Made by a program: the position numbers and the translations under genes. From positions 14,811,802-14,875,801 of the forward strand of contig NC_087064.1 in NCBI RefSeq assembly GCF_963678635.1: a stretch of DNA of 64,000 nucleotides, in the 5' to 3' direction. The DNA is from Symsagittifera roscoffensis (taxonomy: Eukaryota > Xenacoelomorpha > Acoela > Convolutidae). This document shows positions 23,756-35,590 of this stretch, piece by piece (position 1 is the stretch's first letter; the number at the start of each line of letters is the position of its first letter). The notes beneath the pieces are model-generated. The model had not been told where the DNA came from, did no database searches, and was given only the letters and a program-made list of their open reading frames with translations.

Positions 23756-25682
23756 AAATCAGCTTTAGTTATCGAATAACGTACCACTTAAAATTTAGTA
23801 AATTGCCTTTACATCTAGGCAACATCGCCGTGCTGCACTAAGAAGTCAACACTATCTAATAGTACATATAAAAAAGCAATAAATTGGCTTTCATGACGAG
23901 GATAAAACATTGCTATTCAATCCATTATTGGAACTGAAATTGAACATTAATTAGTTCAAGTTAGGTCGGAAAAAACTATCACAGTACAAGTTAAGCGTTT
24001 GCATGCATAAAAAACGGTAGACTAAGTGTCTTAGCAAAGTATTACAAAGAAGCGAAATGAGTTCCAGTTGTGGTTGATTGATCATTTCAAAATTTGGAGC
24101 CAAAGTCTTATCAATCTCATTCAAGATATCGGAAATTTGCAAGAAACAAATTATTTAGCAACACTTGCGATTTAACGAACATAAAAACATAAGAATACGA
24201 AAAAAAAAATGCAAAAACCAAAGAAAAAATAGATGAACCAAGAGTTTAGTAGTCTCGATAACAGACAACTGGGGCCCAGCTACCGCTGGAGGTACTTATT
24301 CGATACTGTTTGAATTTTTCAAACTGATGCTGGAAGAAATGCGCAGTTTCAATAATTGGACTTTGCCCAAAACTTAAGTTGTTTCTATACTAAAATAATT
24401 GATAGGAATGAACTTTCGAGTACCTAACCTTTCGCTTATAAAAAAATCAAAGAATGGCAGCTTATGCGTGAGGAATTTTCGCAACCGGTTCTTCCGATTG
24501 AGCTTTTTTGTCTATCTCAGGTAGTCAAAAAGTGTCTAAAAACGGTCAAAAGTTCAAAAACTTTCTGACGTCCAATTTTTTTTTCTGTGAAAAACAGTTC
24601 GAGACCGCTGAAGTAGAGATGATTATGAAAACCGGATTTCCTGATTGAACACTTAACTTGAGAAAAGGCACAGTAGTTTTCGAGTAAATTCGTTTTGCAA
24701 CACAACAAAAAAAAACATTTTAGTTTTAGAAACCAGTTGAGCCGAAAAAAATTGATTTCAAAAAACTTTCAAATATTTGAATTCATCCCAGAAAATACAA
24801 TAAACATGATACCATGATACTTGCTTGCGGCACAAGAAAAATCCGCGATGTGGCAACTAAGCCGACAAAATTTTAGCAGATGAACGAAAATCCGTATGAT
24901 GCAGAGACGACGAAGTTACCTCTAGGCCAATTGGCAAAAAGTCTAGGTCCCGATTACAAGACAATTTCTTCCGCAAAAGTAATTAATATACACAACTAGA
25001 TCTAACAAAATGATACAATAACCTTTTTAGATAAAAAAACATGCCCAGACAGAAGAATGCAGAGCTATTATCGGACACAACTTACCAAGCAGTAAATGCT
25101 GAGCCCTTCATAGAGTGGAAACCCTTCATGCCGAAATTTTTGATAAAATAAAGAACTTTTTTCTAAAGAAACCCCTCAGAACTCTTTTTTTGTACAGCAA
25201 AAAAAAATATTCTTAGATGTGGCAACTAAGACGAAGACACATAAGAGCACAACTATTAGGCCACTTCTCTTCGCCTACAAACTTAGATATTTTAATCTTG
25301 TCACGTTTTCTAGGAGCAGTAACCATAGATAACCTGAGAAACGACTCCTGATAAATTGGTAGTATCTTTCGACTTCAGGTAAACTTTTTTCGGAACGCAC
25401 CGTCGAAACAAAAAACACAACGGACCAAGAAAGAAAATCAATTTTCTTTTAGAACAAAATTGTAATCTAAATTGAAGCATCAAACGCTGTTTTCAAAGTT
25501 GAGTTACGTTTATCCTTCAAACTGTTTTTCCAGGCCACTGATATTCTTTTTCTTCTTCTTAGCACCGGGGACTTTTTGCAACGGACAAATCTCCATCGGT
25601 GAATAAAAACGATATCAACGACCTCCTATCTAACTCCAGCTTGCGTTCTATGTTTTGTTTCATATTCATCTTTGTTCAGTTT

Positions 25683-28600
25683 TTACCAATCTCCAATGCG
25701 GATGCTTCTGGCAACGCTGGCAAGAAAGGCATCGCGAGTCAGTTGACCATTGGCGTAGTGGCTGCACAAGCTGGCCAGTTTTTGTTGACCTTGAACGAGA
25801 TTCTTCTTGGCTCTTTTCTTTGGAAACACGCCCTCATTGAACGACGCCAACTTCTCCCTCGCAACCTGAATTTCAAATACCAAGTGTGAAATTTTGTCTG
25901 CGAAGAGAAAATAAAAAGCGCAATTTGGAAAAGAATATAAACGCAGGATGTGCAAGTTCGCTATGCTGGTTTTAATTTATGTTATACAAACACTTAAGAC
26001 CATTTATCCACGGGGGAAGGACAAACACAAGAGCTGTACAGCTCATCACGGTGAACCGCTGTTGTGCCCCTGTTTAAGAACTACATGCAATTTTTTGGTT
26101 ATTTTTCTGGGCTGGGTACTGTTGCTTTACCCTCAAGCAACGAGCACGGATCATGGTGGGCCTCGAACATCCGACCTTTCGATTGAGAGGCGGAGACCTA
26201 ACCAATTCACCACCGCTCCCCAAAAGTCTCAATTCCAAAACTCAATTACAAAAATCTCAATTCCGTCAAGGGCTAAATTTCCCAATGAAAAGTTCCCACC
26301 CTTTATCAGCCAAAAGATGCGCCACATCTGCCTTCCATCATTAAAAATCTCAAGACTAGATTGTAAGTCATGCTTGCTTGAAAAATGGTTAACAAACCTT
26401 TTGTTCCTGTCGAATGAGTGAGAGTGCCTTGAACACATGCGGCTTCGTAACTGAGTTCACATAACTTAGATGGGATCCACAAGTGTCCAGAATGTTGTTC
26501 CTTCCTGTTGGATCCTCATTGAGTGTCCTCGAAAACAGATTCCAGGCCTCCACTGGAAACATTGGCGGCATTTGGTACACTTCTAGGTCTCCGTTTGGCT
26601 TCTGTTTTCCACTTACCTAAAAACTAAGTTTGAGTATAACTTAAAACAATACTATCACTCTAAGCGGGAACTTCAAAAGAACACCCGTTATTGGAGATAA
26701 ATTGTTTTATATGATTTGAAAAACAAAAATGATTTGAAAACAAGTCACTTTGATAAAATAGGTCTTTGATCGAACGACTGGAATCGAACACCCAACTTAA
26801 TAAATATCAACCTAGTAGCATATGAATGATTGATCGAAGCATACGAATCGCTGAATCTTCAAACTTTTTTGCTTGACATCGAATATATGACGCTTTACTA
26901 ATTCAATCGAACTCTCAATTTGTGTAAACATTAGACGATAAAAATGAATGCAGGCAGTCAAAGTCATTTTTTTCATCATAACACAGTAATAAGAATCAAC
27001 GCGTTCAAACCGTCGATTCAGATTTTGGTGCTACTTTTGGAAAACCAATTATTTTCGTTTAAGCGATATCAATCATTATCATTTTATTTTTTAAACTTCA
27101 AATGCCATCCTTGCCAGATTTTAGCTTAAATTAATTCCCATCAAGATAATAACAACCATTAACATCAAAACTATTGACTCTACGCGCATTTACATTTTTT
27201 TAAATCCGCGCATATATTTTTAAACAATCTGGTTATCCACTTACACGCCCTGTGACAAACAGAGTGTCGAACATGTCCAGAAGTTCCTTGACCTTCTCAG
27301 AGTAAGCATGTCCGTCTTGGCCTCGTGTCTCCTCCCTCATAGCTCCATTCTCTAACTCACGAATTGCCGTCTGTTTGATGAAGCCCATGCCCTCCCACAC
27401 CTGTTTAATTCCAGTTTGATCATTCATAATCCAGTTTGATCAAATATATAATCGAAACAAGGGTAACCGGTTGCTGTGCAAATAGCACAGAATGTTCCGA
27501 TCATATTTAAAAAAACGAAAGATTTTTTTAACGTTTCTTCAAATTAGTGTCAATTTTAGAGTGGGGTGTGATCGCGTAGAAAATTAGTGAATTAAGCATG
27601 TTCGACAATATTTGCATTCAAAAAAATTAATAAAGAATAAAATGAAAAAAAAAAACGTTGAAAAAAAATTTCAAATTTTTTGCACGATATTTTAAATTTT
27701 AATGAGCTTTTCAGCCGATTAAGCGCTAAGCATCCAAAACTAGTTTTCTTCATAATTAAAATTTTCTTCATAATTAAAATAATTAAACTAGTTTTTCTCG
27801 ACACTGGGAAAATTTTTTAATGTCGTTCAAACTATGACTGAAAAGGCTTTAAAATGATATATCACACGACCCATTCCGATGATTATTTGGGGTATCTGAT
27901 TTTGCGTGGAAAAAAAAAGAAAAAACTAAAACACAACCGAACACAAGTTCTTCCCCATTTTCAAATGATCGGAACGAATACGTAAACATGACACACCAAC
28001 ATTGGAAGCATTTTCATCAAAACAATCAAACTTTTGTTCTAATATTAAACAAACACATCGCTGTCCTTTAGATAATGTTTTACTTCGAGACATTTATCTC
28101 AATTCTACTTCGTGGCCCTTTCCAGTTTATTGTTAATATTTCTAGAAATTATTTTCTATCAAAATTTTCCTTGCCTGATCGGGAGGTAAGAATGCAAGTG
28201 CTACCAGCTCACAGCAGATGAGTCTGAACGTCTCCGACTGCTGACACAAACCCGTCAGTTCCAGAGTCTGGATACTATGCCATACAAACTGACTCAAATG
28301 ATAAAACTTCCCCTCGTGCGCAAAATCATTGCCGAACAATCGCTTAACGGCATCAACGCAATTCACGTTGTAACCCAAAATAAATTTGATTGGGTTTAAT
28401 CGTAAGCTTAGGTCCTGGCACTTGCTAAGGATCACCGTAAAAATTTCCTCAAAAATATCCGGAGAATCACCGGCTGCAAAAGCGTAAACCAAAGGAATCA
28501 TCTCTTCGCCTAAGTCTGTCATTAGAATGACCAGATATTTGAATAATGAAGGTGCCAAAGATGGACTAATATCCATGTACAGCCTTGTTTGTGAAGCCAA

Positions 28601-29353
28601 GTATCCCAGCTGCTCGTCTGTTGCGAAAACAAGTAGCCGACTCTGACCTGAGCTGCGATTGTCGTACAGCAGAAACCTCTTTGGCGTGGCCTCTTTAGTC
28701 ATGGACCAGATTCCATCTATGTTCACCTCTTCAAGAACACTTGGTTCCATTGGAAGCTCTTCTGCTGCAGTGTCCAAGAACAGAAGACCGTCATCCAGAA
28801 AACCAGATGCTGCTCCACTTCCACTTGGCTCTAACTTCATATTAACTAGTTCTGCACCTGTAACTTCATTAGAATGTGCATTTGCCGGTTTGCTTTTACT
28901 CGAAGATTTCTCTTTTGGTTTGTATGCCTCTGAGGCTTTGCTTTTAATTGCAGCTTTGGCTTTAACTTGGCGAACCTCGGCAGGACTTGGAGCATGATTG
29001 TGATGATTGACATCTCTCAACAAATCCATCGACAAACTGCTTCTCACTTTACCTCTACAACCCATACCATGTTCCCTGCATACCCAGTATATACTGTGCG
29101 CACTGGCTTTGTTCAGCGAATAGACGTATCCTCCGTAACACAGTGCTCTGGCGCCTTTCTCTGTAACTACAATCTCCGGCCGGAAGGGGTCATAGTCGGT
29201 CAAATAGGTGTCTACAAAATCGTCTTCCGGGAATAGGCTCCCGGCAATATTTCCAGAAGCAGCAATAGTAGTACTTCCTTCTAAGGTATCAACAGATCCG
29301 CCCTCGGTTCCCCGCAGCAGCTGTCTCAAAAAATCAGCCTCCGATCTATCCAT
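25683..29353 (-). CDS. Domesticated MULE/FLYWCH transposase-derived protein, four exons, 578 aa
   Basis: Exons on the minus strand: 29353-28175, 27400-27245, 26616-26398, 25865-25683; all introns are phase 0. The first intron appears to use a GC donor (CAG|GCAAGG); reading through instead gives a stop after 11 more codons. Residues 62-120 are a FLYWCH zinc finger (YWVC at 89-92, C99, H118 and H120). A basic, Ser/Lys-rich linker and an acidic stretch follow. Residues about 225-578 align in order with the MULE core: MDISPSLAP (260-268), PLVYAF, the position of DFE, FYHLSQFVW, LAFLPPDQ, FPVEAWN and RNNILD. D261 is kept, but the second catalytic Asp is G327 and the catalytic Glu position is D489, so transposition is not expected. 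No terminal repeats flank it, and its introns contain a SINE and a Helentron-like copy. I infer a host gene acting in DNA binding or regulation. The upstream TTTGAATTTCAG acceptor at about 29375 implies a 5' UTR intron. Confidence 0.85.
25991..26221 (-). mobile_element. tRNA-derived SINE, copy 1
   Basis: Read on the minus strand, the head starts GGGGAGCGGTGGTGAATTGG and contains a box A-like TGGTGAATTGG and box B-like GTTCGAGGC (RNA polymerase III promoter elements). A conserved body follows (CGTGCTCGTTGC, GGGGCACAACAGCGG, GAGCTGTACAGCTC) and a tail at TTAAG. The same element occurs at 35591-35834 in the same orientation. It lies in intron 3 of the domesticated MULE gene. Confidence 0.8.
27457..27975 (-). 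mobile_element. Helentron-like element, family B copy 2
   Basis: Plus-strand start ACAAGGGTAACC, hairpin CTGTGC-AAATA-GCACAG, then AATGTTCCGATCAT; the far end is AATGATCGGAA. It sits entirely within intron 1 of the domesticated transposase gene. Confidence 0.7.
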
Positions 29354-29684
29354 TTTGAGTCTGTCACATTCTATTTTAAACTGAAATTCAAACAAAAAAA
29401 CTAGACCATTTTTAACTTAACCAGCCTTATCTAAAACAGCTTAGATAAAGGTTGAACTTTTCAGTTTTAAAAAAATAATAATTTCAAATTCTTCTTCAAA
29501 TCCTAATAAATTGTTTTAGTCTGATAAAAATCAGTTCAAATATCAAGAAAGATTACAGGAACATGAAGAGTAGATACAGATTTAAACCAAGCACCACGTT
29601 AGAGGATATTGATTAGTTATAATTCGCCACTTTCACGGCGAGGACGAATCAAACAACCATCTCATCGCTTGAAAGATTTTTTTT

Positions 29685-32600
29685 TCAGCCAATTCTCGCA
29701 GTCAAATAATGATCCAGCTTTGACGCAAATGCCTCAAATGAAAAGTTGTGTTCCACTCTTTTCTTTCCTTCATCTCCCATTTTAGAAATCATTTTCTCTT
29801 CGTCTTTATTCGCGTCTCCCTTTTCAGCTTCATCACCACACCTCGCCAGAAGCACTTTTTCCACAGACTGGGCAAAACTTTTCGGATCCGGTTCACTAAG
29901 GTACCCAGTGACACCGTCTAGAATCGTTTCCAGAGGTCCTCCTGAGTTCACTGCTACAACTGGCGTCCGCATGTACATGGCTTCAACTGGCACTATCCCA
30001 AAATGCTCACCACTCGGCGTGTACAACAGCACCGAAGCTAGGTCAAGAAGTCTCAACTTCTCAATGTGAGAAGGGGACTTGAGAAAATGAACTTTGTCGT
30101 CGCTGTTTATATTTTCGACGTCACTAAGACCATCAGCTAAAAAGTTGTACGAATGCGCAAGATTCCACAATTCTTCATAATGGTCCACATTTTCAGCCAC
30201 TCTACTGTCATACCCACCTGCAAAAATACAAAATAATAACAAGGATAGCCGGGTACTGTGCAAAAAGCACAGAATGTTCCGACCATAGTCTTACAAAAAA
30301 TACAAACAAATAAACTAGAGCTGAGGCATATTCGACAGTCATAGTAAAATAAGCAAATTACAAAACAATTTTTGTAGAAAAATGACTAGAAAAACAAAAA
30401 ACCAAAAAAAAAATTCAAACTTTTTTGCTTGAATTGTTGACGTTTCTGTTTCCGAAAAGGCGCTGAAATACTAAAAAAAAACTAACTTTAGCTGAGTAAA
30501 ACTAAGTTTTTACCGCTTAAATTAAGCAATTGTAAGCCTGCTCGCTCACTCGAAATTAGACAAAAAATCAAAAATTTCAAATTGGTTTTTCCCGACACTG
30601 GAAATGTTTTTTGATATGTCGTTCGAATCAGGACTGAAAGAGCTTAAAATGATATATTACTCAACTCTCTTCGATAATTATTTGTGGTAGCTGATTTTGC
30701 TTGGAAAAAAACTAAAACACACCCGAATACAAAGTTCCTCTCCATGTTTCAAATGGTCGGAACAATAACAAAACAATTTTGATTCTAGCAAAAAAATCAT
30801 CGAGATCACACACTCCAACATTAGGCTAATAAATTTATATTTTGAAAAAAAAACATCAAAATTACAGCAAAACTTCTCCAAATTGAACTTACAGCATAAG
30901 AAAAAACATAGCAAACAGACAGTTGGACACAGAGGCGAAAGTGAGCTTCCCACCACTTGCGATACAAAAACGAGTGACTGTTATAAAAATCTAATGGAAA
31001 TAAAAATTGAAAAAAAAAACATGTAAAAAACGTTTTTATCAAGAAAAGTTAAAAGAATCGCAAAAAAGGCCAAAAACGATCCCGAAAAAAAACAATCTGC
31101 ATCAGAAAAAAATTTTAAATGAGCTTTCGGAAAAATAGAAAAAAAAAGCTGAACTTCCAACAAGTCTTTTCTGCAAGAACTAATCCGGCAAAAATAAGCA
31201 GACAGACAAAAATCTAAGATAGCCAAAAACTTTCAGTCTGCAAAAAAAACAGATCCCGACTGGAATCAAACTCCCCGGCTTTGTCGTCAAACAGGGGTAC
31301 TAGAGCAACTTAGACAGGTCGCATTGATGTAGTCCAAGCCTCAGGAGATGAGTCTTGTGAAGATAGTTAATTACGGGAAAAAGTATCGTAACCGATAAGA
31401 ACACCCTTGCTTATCGCAAGGGTATCGTCCCCGATTTAAGAGACAGCACTTTTTGGTTTTCCATTTCTTTTTGGAATTGATAATTTTTCCAGAAAACTTC
31501 AGCGGAAGATTAAAATGGAAAAAATTTAAGGTTTGCACGATGATTGTACGTTCACATTCATCTATTCAAATGATTTCAGATTGTATTTATAGACACTGGT
31601 CCTAAAAATAACACTAGGTTCGCTGTAACTGCAATCAAATTTTTTTTCAATTCCAGAAAAAGAAACATTAGTGGCTGGCTTATTTGAAGCTATTTATGGT
31701 CCTCCCCTCAGACAAAAGTTAACTGTCGTTTGTAGAGAATCTATTGAGTCTAACACAAGTAAGCAGGAAAAAACACTGACTCCAAAAAAATGAGAAATCT
31801 GATAAGAAAATTCCATTTTTGAAGTTAGAAGTCGATCAAGTTTTTCGTGACCTTTACATTTACACTTTCGCTAGTGGATTTTGCTTTGCTTTTAACAAAG
31901 GGAATGAACTTAAAATAACTCGAAAGTCAAACCAAGAAAAGTCAAACTTGAGCTTGCCTTGCTTTTAACAAAAGAAATGAACTGAAAATAAACCAAAAGT
32001 CAAACCGCGAAAAGCCAAAATTGAGCCTGAAAAAAATCTTAAGGCATTTCATGAAAAAAATATCATAACCTATAGGAGAGCCTAAACAATTTTCATTGAA
32101 TCTTACAATTAGAGTTGGTAGAATTATTACCAACATGGAAAGAAATTTTAGAAAAAAATATCGCTAAATTTAAATACTACCATGCTCAAAATGTTCTGTT
32201 GCAGTAAAGTTCCACACAAAGGCGGAGCTGCGCATTGCAATCACAAACGAGAACACGGCAAAAGCAGCTCTAAAAAGTCAATAAGAAAAAGTAGAAGTAA
32301 GCCTCGAATTAGTAAAAAAAAATTCTGCTGCATCTCGGATTCGATCTGCCACCGAGAGATTATGAGTCTCACGTAATAGCCACTCAGCTACGGACGCTTA
32401 ATAAATCATAAACACTAGCCACAAACAAAGCAGAGAACATATGCTATGAAATTTATAATCCTACAGATCGTCATTATAGCAAACGTGCCACAAATCAAAG
32501 AACATTTTTAATGAACACTTATATTTGCAAGTTAGCTTAGAAAAGGTTTCGTACTAATACACTGCACTCGCAAGCTCGCTAATTGAAGAAAAATATCAAC

Positions 32601-35006
32601 TTTTGAGTTTCAAAACAAATAGATGGCCTTAAGTTCTTTGAATTTCTAGAGCAATTTATGTGACACTTTTTTGATAAAAATTAGCCCAATTTGAGAAAAC
32701 TGGATCAATAGTAATTTTTTTATTTTGCTAGGAAATCTGATAATTAAATTCTATTTCTAAATTAGAAGACAATCACGTTTTTCGTGACCATTAGACTTTT
32801 GCTGTTCAATAGGGGAGTTTGCCTTCCTCTTAACAAAAGAAATGAACTGAACTTAAAAAGAAATCGAAAGTCAAACGCAAAAGAAGTAAAATATGCGCCT
32901 GAACCTTTCCTAAAAAAAACGAAAAAAAATCACCGCCTATATAAGAAACTGAACTACATTCATTGACTATAACAAACCCCTCAAAATGGTAGGTTACCTG
33001 CAATTATGAGGTGTATCTTGTCTCTCAAATCCTTCGGTAGCCTCTCACTTTCTCGCAACTGGGCCAAAGAGTCGATTGCGAGTGCTATATTCTTCTTTCG
33101 CTCAAACCTATCAAAATTATTAAACATAAAACTTTTCAGAAAATATACTTGAAATGATTGTAAAGTTTTGCAATATTAAAACAGAATAAAGAACTTACAT
33201 CGATGAAAAACTGTATACTATTACTTTAATTCCTTTGCTTGTTTTAATTACTGCAAACAGAAAACTGGAACAACAGAACGGTAGCAACCGACGTAACCAT
33301 TTATTTCGATTTTTTAAACTTGCTTTTAACATTATCTGTCATTTCCTGGGAAAAGAACAACCCTCCATCTTTGATTAATTTCAACTACATAAAAGTCGGA
33401 AAAATTGCAAGAATTTGGATTTGACACCGATTTTTAATCGAAAGTAGCAACCTGTTCAGTGATAGCAGGTATATATCGTTCTTATTGTACCATGGATCCA
33501 GGTCGAACCAGTCAGATTGATTGCTGGACTCCAAGGAGTCGAAAGACTCCGTGTGTATGCAGGGGTATAGCACATCTACTGCTTTGTGCTGTAAAGAGGG
33601 GAACGTGTCTCTGAAAACTGAAAGAGTGAAGCGACTGTTGACCAGCACCGTGTCAGCCAAACCTGAAAGCATAAAGGAGGTTTACTTATATCATCTAACA
33701 GAGACGAGGTTGAACTTCACAAACACAAACCACAACAAGCTAAAATGTCTCAAAAAACCTTCTACTTCTGAATGATGGATGCTTTTGTCTTAAACAAAAA
33801 TATCAAGTACCGATCTGCTGCCCGCGATTGATTTTCAAACTCCGGGAATAAAACGCTGTATTGCCCGTGACGATTGAAAACGCATAACAGAAGTTTCTCA
33901 CACACATGTGCGATTTGTGTTGATAACTTGGATATTGTGTTGATAACTCACATAAGCACCGCTTGTTAAAAAAACTGAAAAAAAAAGCATCAACAAAGTA
34001 GAGTTACATTGCCGCAAGGCAAAAAGAATCTTAACATTTCGATGTCTCAGATTGATATGAATGAAAATGGTAGACTAACCAGTAGTAAACTGCTCAAGTG
34101 CATCTATAGGCGCTCTATATATTCTTTTCAACATCGTCTTTCTGGCCGTCAAAAGCATATCTGGAAAGTGACAATAGAACACTATTTTGGCCTTCCTGCT
34201 CATCCGAAGCACTGGAATGCATGCCGATATTTGGTCACAAATGAAGACGTCGTGAGTGAATGGAGAGAAGAGGACTATGTAGAATGCGAGGTATATCATT
34301 CTGAGATAGGCACACACAGCAGCACATCTGCCACCAAACAAACTCCTCGGAAGCCAGTCGCCTGAAGTAGACATGTTTTTTTTTTTAATTTCGTCAGTTG
34401 CGCAAATACACTTTCGTCAACTTAGTGCTTTTGGGCTAATCAATTTCGCTTGCTTCAAAAATTCTATTGAGATTTCTTCGCAATCTGCCCTGGCAAAAAT
34501 CGAAGATCCATGCGTGTATTACTTCAAAGTAATCGATGTACAAATTTTTAAAAGCTATACAATCTATTCATTGAAAAAAGGTTCCATGTGGATACAGCTA
34601 ACACGTAAACTCGTATGTAGTCATCACTATGAAATCGGATCTCTTTAACTATATCCCCCCTCGGGTAAGTAGTAACAAATATCCCCCCTCTAACGAAATA
34701 AATCAACGGTTAAGCATATGAAAATTTTAAATCTAGTAACTAATCTCCCCCTTTTGAAAAAGGGGGGTTATAGTTAAAGAGATCCATGTAAGCAACTAAA
34801 TACAGTCTTTATAGTAATTTCGACTGCTCACCTTTGCACACAACCTGCATTTGTTTTGTTTCATCGAAGCAGTGGCTGGGGTCATAATGGGAAGTGTAGA
34901 TGACGAAGGGGTGGTTGAGAGACCGAAGAGCAAGGGCAGAGTCCACTAGCCATCTCTCTGCACCCCCGATTCCAAGATCAGGGTGCACGAAGGCTACACG
35001 CACCAT
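29685..35006 (-). CDS. ALG2: ALG2, GDP-Man:Man1GlcNAc2-PP-dolichol alpha-mannosyltransferase, five exons, 436 aa
   Basis: Exons on the minus strand: 35006-34832, 34361-34080, 33662-33452, 33107-32998, 30217-29685; all junctions are GT-AG and in phase. ALG2 adds the second and third mannoses to the lipid-linked oligosaccharide on the cytosolic face of the ER for N-glycosylation. The N-terminus [12 protein letters not shown] is the family donor-domain start. Further family landmarks are [78 protein letters not shown] and [15 protein letters not shown]. The GT4 E-x7-E motif lies in [11 protein letters not shown], followed by NSGGPLETI. Length is close to the roughly 415-residue animal family, with a small insert near residue 290 and an acidic, Lys-rich insert near residue 380. 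The 2.8-kb last intron holds several repeats. The gene starts 332 bp upstream of the domesticated transposase gene, on the same strand. Confidence 0.96.
30239..30765 (-). mobile_element. Helentron-like element, family B copy 3
   Basis: Starts ACAAGGATAGCC with hairpin CTGTGC-AAAAA-GCACAG and AATGTTCCGACCAT; ends ATGGTCGGAACAA. It begins about 20 bp inside the last ALG2 intron, right next to the exon 5 acceptor. Confidence 0.75.
30925..31430 (+). mobile_element. Dispersed repeat, family C copy 2
   Basis: Contains AGGCGAAAGTGAGCTTCC near its start and ends with the perfect stem-loop ACCCTTGC-TTATC-GCAAGGGT (31403-31423). It is in the last ALG2 intron. The body matches the copy at 23040-23755, including the ACTAATCCGGCAAAAATAAGC-type phrase. 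Confidence 0.55.
31795..32110 (+). repeat. Dispersed repeat family D, copy 1
   Basis: Shares the ordered phrases TTCCATTTTTGAAGTTAGAA, TTTCGTGACC, TTTTAACAAA, AATGAACT and AAAGTCAAAC with copies at 32740-32970 and 38270-38500. The central portion is internally duplicated. No ORF; origin unknown. Confidence 0.6.
32326..32397 (-). pseudogene. tRNA-Met(CAU)-like pseudogene or SINE head
   Basis: The minus strand reads GCGTCCGTAGCTGAGTGG with box A TAGCTGAGTGG. It has an anticodon arm GAGA-CTCATAA-TCTC (anticodon CAU) and box B AGATCGAATCC. The 3' side of the acceptor stem does not complement GCGTCCG and the T stem pairs poorly, so a functional tRNA is unlikely. It lies in the last ALG2 intron. 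Confidence 0.55.
32740..32970 (+). repeat. Dispersed repeat family D, copy 2
   Basis: Has the family D order of phrases (AATTAGAAGACAATCACG, TTTTCGTGACC, CTTAACAAAAGAAATGAACT, GAAAGTCAAAC). It ends with an ACTACATTCATTGACTA phrase also seen in degenerate form at about 38490. Intronic in ALG2. Confidence 0.6.
34637..34785. repeat. 149-bp MITE-like palindromic element in ALG2 intron 1
   Basis: The left end GGATCTCTTTAACTATA and the right end TATAGTTAAAGAGATCC are perfect inverted repeats; both continue into C-rich and G-rich runs respectively. A second CCCCCCT motif lies inside the left part. No clear target duplication was seen. The element could fold into a stable hairpin. Confidence 0.75.
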
Positions 35007-35590
35007 AATATTTCACTTATACCACAGGAAAAGCAAACACGTTGATTTATTTCAACTTCAATCCAGGCACTGATTCATCCAAGATGTATCAAGGATCAAC
35101 TTGTATCGGTTGTATTAAGGATCAACTTGTAGCAACTTGATATTGATTTAGAATTTTATTTAAATCACACCACCGTAATCTGAAAAATAATTAAATCAAA
35201 ATTGCACAGTTCTTAAATTGTTTACCATTATTACACTTCTGGGACAAAGAAGTTCCATTTTTTCCACGCTTCTACCGTGTTCTCTACAACTAATAGAAGT
35301 AAACGGTTGAAATTTTGACTGATAATGGACGAGAAACTTTCTCGTAGAAAATAGCCGCCGCGACTCAGCTAAAAAAAACGTACTTGCGAAACTTTCTCAA
35401 GATTTTTCAAAAACTATTCCCATCAGATGTTCATTGAGACCACGTTCATTGATATCAAGTAACTACCTGCTAGGAAAAGTTTTAAGCCGCTGAAGAGGAA
35501 GCCGGTCACTAACATTATTGCATTTGAATTTTGCAAACAAAAAGTTTCACTAAAACTTTGATTTTAGTATCAGAATATCAGCATTTTTTT
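35007..35590. other. Upstream flank of ALG2
   Basis: Non-coding AT-rich sequence with a local repeat of ATCAAGGATCAACTTGTA-type words near 35088-35130. The ALG2 promoter presumably lies here, but no specific element is identifiable by eye. Confidence 0.4.

Larger units (their letters stand above)
19906..25560. other. Repeat-dense non-coding region
   Basis: No gene is supported. Recurrent phrases (CAACTAAGCCG followed by an A run, TTGAGCCGAAAAAA, CGAACCTAGTACCTTTGC, TTTGCCGTCTC) are shared with 37270-37340 and 41340-41530, indicating many decayed copies of a few element families. ORFs are short, A-rich and unremarkable. Confidence 0.55.

Noticed and set aside
25599-25889. Plus-strand ORF with a hydrophobic start resembling a signal peptide
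   Set aside because: It lies opposite exon 4 of the domesticated transposase gene, whose frame and splice phase fit the family.
32326-32397. Functional tRNA-Met gene
   Set aside because: Acceptor-stem 3' side and T stem do not pair; the surroundings are repeat-rich intron sequence.
34009-34365. 118-codon plus-strand ORF
   Set aside because: Antisense shadow of ALG2 exon 2.
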